Shown: positions 61,493-64,000 of the stretch, piece after piece
Layout of the letters: every line of letters begins with the position of its first letter
Numbering within the stretch: the stretch's first letter is position 1
Source: Devosia sp.
GTDB lineage: Bacteria; Pseudomonadota; Alphaproteobacteria; Rhizobiales; Devosiaceae
DNA: 64,000 nt
Direction: 5' to 3'
Assembly: GCA_016713105.1 (NCBI GenBank)
Contig: JADJPS010000018.1
Location: forward strand, 186,001-250,000
Translations under genes and position numbers: made by a program
The notes under the pieces: generated by a model
Told to the model about the DNA's origin: nothing
Databases searched by the model: none
Seen by the model: only the letters and a program-made list of their open reading frames with translations

Positions 61493-62722
61493 ATGACGAA
61501 ACTGACCACCACCCTCGCCGCGCTGCTGCTGCTCGGCACCAGCCCGGTCGCTGCCGAGACGACGGTCCGGTACATGACCTTTTCGGCAGCACCGGACTAT
61601 CTCGACGAACTGGACGCCACCATCGCCGCTTTCGAGGCCGCGCATCCCGACATCGATGTTTCGTACGAGACGGCCTCGTTCAACGACTACTTCACCAAGC
61701 TGCAGACGGTGATTGCCGCCGGTCAGGCGCCGGATGCCTTCGAGCTCAACTACGAGAACTTCGTGAGCTTCGCCAGCAAGGGCGCGCTCGCCGATCTCGG
61801 CCCGCTGATGGCGGCCGATAGCGGATTCTCGACGGCCATCTACAACCCCACCGCGCTGGCCGCCTTCAGCCAGGCCGGCAAGCAGTACGGCCTCGTCGAA
61901 AGCTTCTCCAATGTCGTGCTGTTCTACAACAAGGACCTGTTCGACAAGGCCGGGGTCGCCTACCCCAGCGCCGACTGGACCTGGAAAGAAGAACTCGAGG
62001 CCGCCCAGAAGCTGACCGATGCGGCCAGCGGCGCCTGGGGCAGCTTTGCCCCGATCCAGTTCTGGGAGTTCTACAAGACCATAGCCCAGAACGGCGGAGC
62101 CATGTTCAACGCCGACAAGACCGAGGTGACGCTCGACTCCCCTGCCAATGTCGAGGCGCTGCAGTGGATGGTCGACAAGGTCGCCAGGTACCGGGTCACC
62201 CCCTCCGACGCGGAGATGGCCGGCCAGGGCGACGGCGACCTGTTCAAGGCCGGCAGGATCGCGATGCTGCGCACCGGCATCTGGATGTTCGGCGACTTCT
62301 CCGCCAACGCCAAATTCAACTGGGACATCGCGCTCGAGCCGGGCAACACCGCCAAGGCGCATCACTTCTTCGCCAACGGCGTCGCCGTTTCGGCGAACAG
62401 CGCCAACCAGCAGGCGGCCTATGAGTGGCTGAAGTTCCTTACCTCCTCAAAGGAGGCCGTGGAGATCCGCATCAAGGCCGGCTGGGAGCTGCCGGCGGTG
62501 ACCGATGCGAGTTACGTCCAAGGGTACCTCGACCAGCCGGCGCCGGAAAGCCGGGAGGTGGTGTTCCAGGCGCTCGACACCGCGGTGACACCCCCGGTGA
62601 TCAACAACTGGAACCAGCTGACCGACATCGTCGGCAAGGAACTCGAGGCCGCCAAGCTCGGCCAGAAAACCCCGCAGCAGGCACTCTCCGACGCCGCCGC
62701 GGCGGTCAGGCCGATTCTCTAG
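61493..62722 (+). CDS. Sugar ABC transporter substrate-binding protein
   Basis: This 409-aa SBP family 1 protein has a Sec signal (TLAALLLLGTSPVAAE), followed by TVRYMTFSAAPDYLDELDATIAAFEAAHPDIDV. It includes YGLVESFSNVVLFYNKDLFDKAGV and GDGDLFKAGRIAMLRTGIWMFGDF. A strong AAAGGAGG precedes the ATG. It is followed by a stem-loop with a T-rich tail. Ligand unknown; the downstream gene suggests an alpha-linked glucoside or xyloside. Confidence 0.92.
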   Translation: MTKLTTTLAALLLLGTSPVAAETTVRYMTFSAAPDYLDELDATIAAFEAAHPDIDVSYETASFNDYFTKLQTVIAAGQAPDAFELNYENFVSFASKGALADLGPLMAADSGFSTAIYNPTALAAFSQAGKQYGLVESFSNVVLFYNKDLFDKAGVAYPSADWTWKEELEAAQKLTDAASGAWGSFAPIQFWEFYKTIAQNGGAMFNADKTEVTLDSPANVEALQWMVDKVARYRVTPSDAEMAGQGDGDLFKAGRIAMLRTGIWMFGDFSANAKFNWDIALEPGNTAKAHHFFANGVAVSANSANQQAAYEWLKFLTSSKEAVEIRIKAGWELPAVTDASYVQGYLDQPAPESREVVFQALDTAVTPPVINNWNQLTDIVGKELEAAKLGQKTPQQALSDAAAAVRPIL

Positions 62723-62741
62723 AGTCTCCTCCCAGGGGGAC

Positions 62742-62775
62742 GGCCGGGAGCCACATGGTTCCCGGCCATTCTTTT
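62742..62775 (+). terminator. Stem-loop with T-rich tail after the binding-protein gene
   Basis: GGCCGGGAGCC pairs with GGTTCCCGGCC (one mismatch) around a 4-base loop, followed by ATTCTTTT. It fits a rho-independent terminator or attenuator between the transporter genes and the downstream enzyme gene. Confidence 0.65.
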
Positions 62776-62800
62776 GGTAGCCCGGCCATTCTTTTCGTAG
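62761..62800 (+). repeat. 20-bp tandem duplication (19 of 20 identical)
   Basis: CCCGGCCATTCTTTTGGTAG is repeated directly as CCCGGCCATTCTTTTCGTAG. The duplicated unit contains the 3' arm and T-tail of the terminator, so the hairpin's right half exists twice. Slippage duplication is the simplest origin. Confidence 0.8.
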
Positions 62801-62812
62801 CAAGGACCAGCC

Positions 62813-64000
62813 ATGCTCACCGAAACCATCGCCCGCGAGGCTGCGCCCTGGCAGAGCCAGCCCTGGTTCTTCGAGCTCTACGCAGCACTGCTCGACGACC
62901 CCGCCCGGTCCCGCGCGGCGATCGCCGCCTGCACGAAGGCCAGCGGCGACGTGGTCGAGCTGGCCCTTGCCCTGTTCCTTGCCGGCACCCACGCCGATCT
63001 CACCGGGGATCCGTCGCTGGTCCGCGACGCAACGGCGCTGGTCGACCCGGTGGCGGAGGCCCTCGGTCGCGAACTGTCCGCGACCGGCAATGCGCCCACC
63101 GACACCTGGTTTGTCGCGCTCCTGGCCGGCGCCCTGCGCCTCGCCAACCACGTGCTCGGCCGCGCCGATCTCACCCGGCTCGTCGCGCCCGCCAAGAACC
63201 ACGTCTATGCCCGCCACACCGGCGGCGGCACGCTGATGTCTTCGTCGGATCGCCAGAGCCTCGATTTCGACGTCCTGCTCGCCGCCGTCCCGTTCGGCCT
63301 GTTCGATGCCGAGGACCTCGTCATCGTCGATGCCGCCCGCAAGCTTGCCGAGCGCCGCGATATCACCCCTTTCCAGCAGCAGATGCTGGCATGGTACTAC
63401 GGTGAGCAGGGCAGCTACGCCCTGGCGCGCGACCTCGTTTCCGGGCGATGCGCCGATGGCGCATATCGTGCGCGCGCGGCTGGGGCGCATCGGCCAGCTC
63501 GATGCCCGCTTCATCCGCCATCAGCCGGACGGCAACGGCAACCGCTACGAACCGCTCATCGAGGAACGCTTCCCCAAGCTCGTCACCGCGGCCGACGAGG
63601 TCCTGGTCAGGGCCATCGCGGCTCCGCTATCGGCAGACCAGCCGCTCGAGGCCGTGCTCGACGGCGAGAGCGTTGCCGGCCAGTTCTGCGGCACGCACTG
63701 GGAGTTCGTGCTGCCGGCCCACCCCGCTGGCGCCCGGCCCCGCTACCGCCTGCGCTTCCGCGACCATCCCGAGACAACGACGGCCGAGTTCGCCTACGAG
63801 GTCCTGGCCCGCAAACATGGTGGGCGCCTCGCCGTCGCGGGAGCGCGGGTCACCGTGTATCCGGGCGACGCAACCGATCTCGAGACGCTTCGCCTCGGCG
63901 ATGTCCTCGTCTCCGACGTCAGCTGGCTCGAGGACAGCACCGGCGCGATCCACGAGATCTCGCTGCGGCTCTCCCACCCGCCGGCGCGCATCTTCGGGCT
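62813..64000 (+). pseudogene. Large hypothetical enzyme, possible GH31-type glycosidase; frameshifted and cut by window end
   Basis: From ATG 62813 (GGA upstream) the frame encodes about 211 residues of a mostly helical domain (PTDTWFVALLAGALRLANHV; ITPFQQQMLAWYYGEQGSYA) and then loses sense after LARDLVSG. From 63447 the neighbouring frame continues DAPMAHIVRARLGRIGQLDARF and stays open to the window end with beta-rich sequence. One surplus base near 63446 explains the break. The last residues (ISLRLSHPPARIFGL) resemble the stretch before GLGER in GH31 alpha-glucosidases/xylosidases, so the unseen part may be that catalytic domain. The helical N-terminal domain is not one I recognise. Identity is a low-confidence inference. 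Confidence 0.55.

Overview
The window reads as chromosome of a GC-rich alphaproteobacterium, most likely Hyphomicrobiales. The reasons are the very high GC content, the density of ABC uptake operons with LysR/GntR/LacI regulators, a sugar operon in the Agrobacterium lacEFGZK order, and a G/C-rich palindromic repeat of the kind scattered in rhizobial genomes. This placement is inference. I saw no rRNA, tRNA, phage, transposase, IS or CRISPR array.

Layout. 1-5.1 kb: a LysR regulator (CbbR-like), a membrane diguanylate cyclase, a HUMPS-type decarboxylase/aldolase and a chemoreceptor. 5.1-12.0 kb: a polyamine/opine-type ABC operon with an Asp/Glu/hydantoin racemase and an acetyltransferase, divergent from a GntR regulator. 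One permease of this operon is frameshifted, and a 166-bp palindromic repeat sits inside it. 12.1-13.9 kb: a TauC/TauB-like permease-ATPase pair with no binding protein. 13.9-19.8 kb: a QseBC-like two-component system divergent from a DUF2271 / PepSY-flavodoxin reductase / ApbE cluster, which looks like an extracytosolic flavin electron-transfer system. 19.9-20.9 kb: a PAS-GGDEF protein. 20.9-25.3 kb: a glutarate catabolic unit (LysR, glutaryl-CoA dehydrogenase, CoA-transferase, 3-hydroxyacyl-CoA dehydrogenase).

25.4-40.2 kb is the least conventional part. One minus-strand operon carries an S15 hydrolase, a C45 Ntn-hydrolase, an AtuA/DUF1446 protein, a DUF4387 protein and a DadA-type oxidoreductase. 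A divergent GntR/UTRA regulator follows, then a complete peptide-type ABC transporter (D-F-A-B-C), then two tandem D-glutamate-cyclase-like proteins. A TGGACTGG-containing element recurs in all the promoter regions of this block, so I propose a single regulon that imports and degrades a peptide or N-acyl amino acid, perhaps one containing D-glutamate.

40.4-44.5 kb: DUF1800, DUF1501 (frameshifted) and an SsuA/TauA-like binding protein that lacks its own transporter. 44.7-50.6 kb: a five-gene GDP-fucose/polysaccharide operon with a GT4-GT2 fusion. 50.8-58.3 kb: lacI-lacEFGZK-like operon, with the GH2 gene frameshifted. 58.75-64 kb: a second LacI-controlled sugar ABC operon without an ATPase, ending in a truncated, frameshifted gene that may be a GH31-type glycosidase.

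Five genes carry single-base frameshifts. In all five the two reading frames join exactly into an otherwise normal protein, and four of the five lie in short homopolymers, so sequencing error is as likely as real decay.
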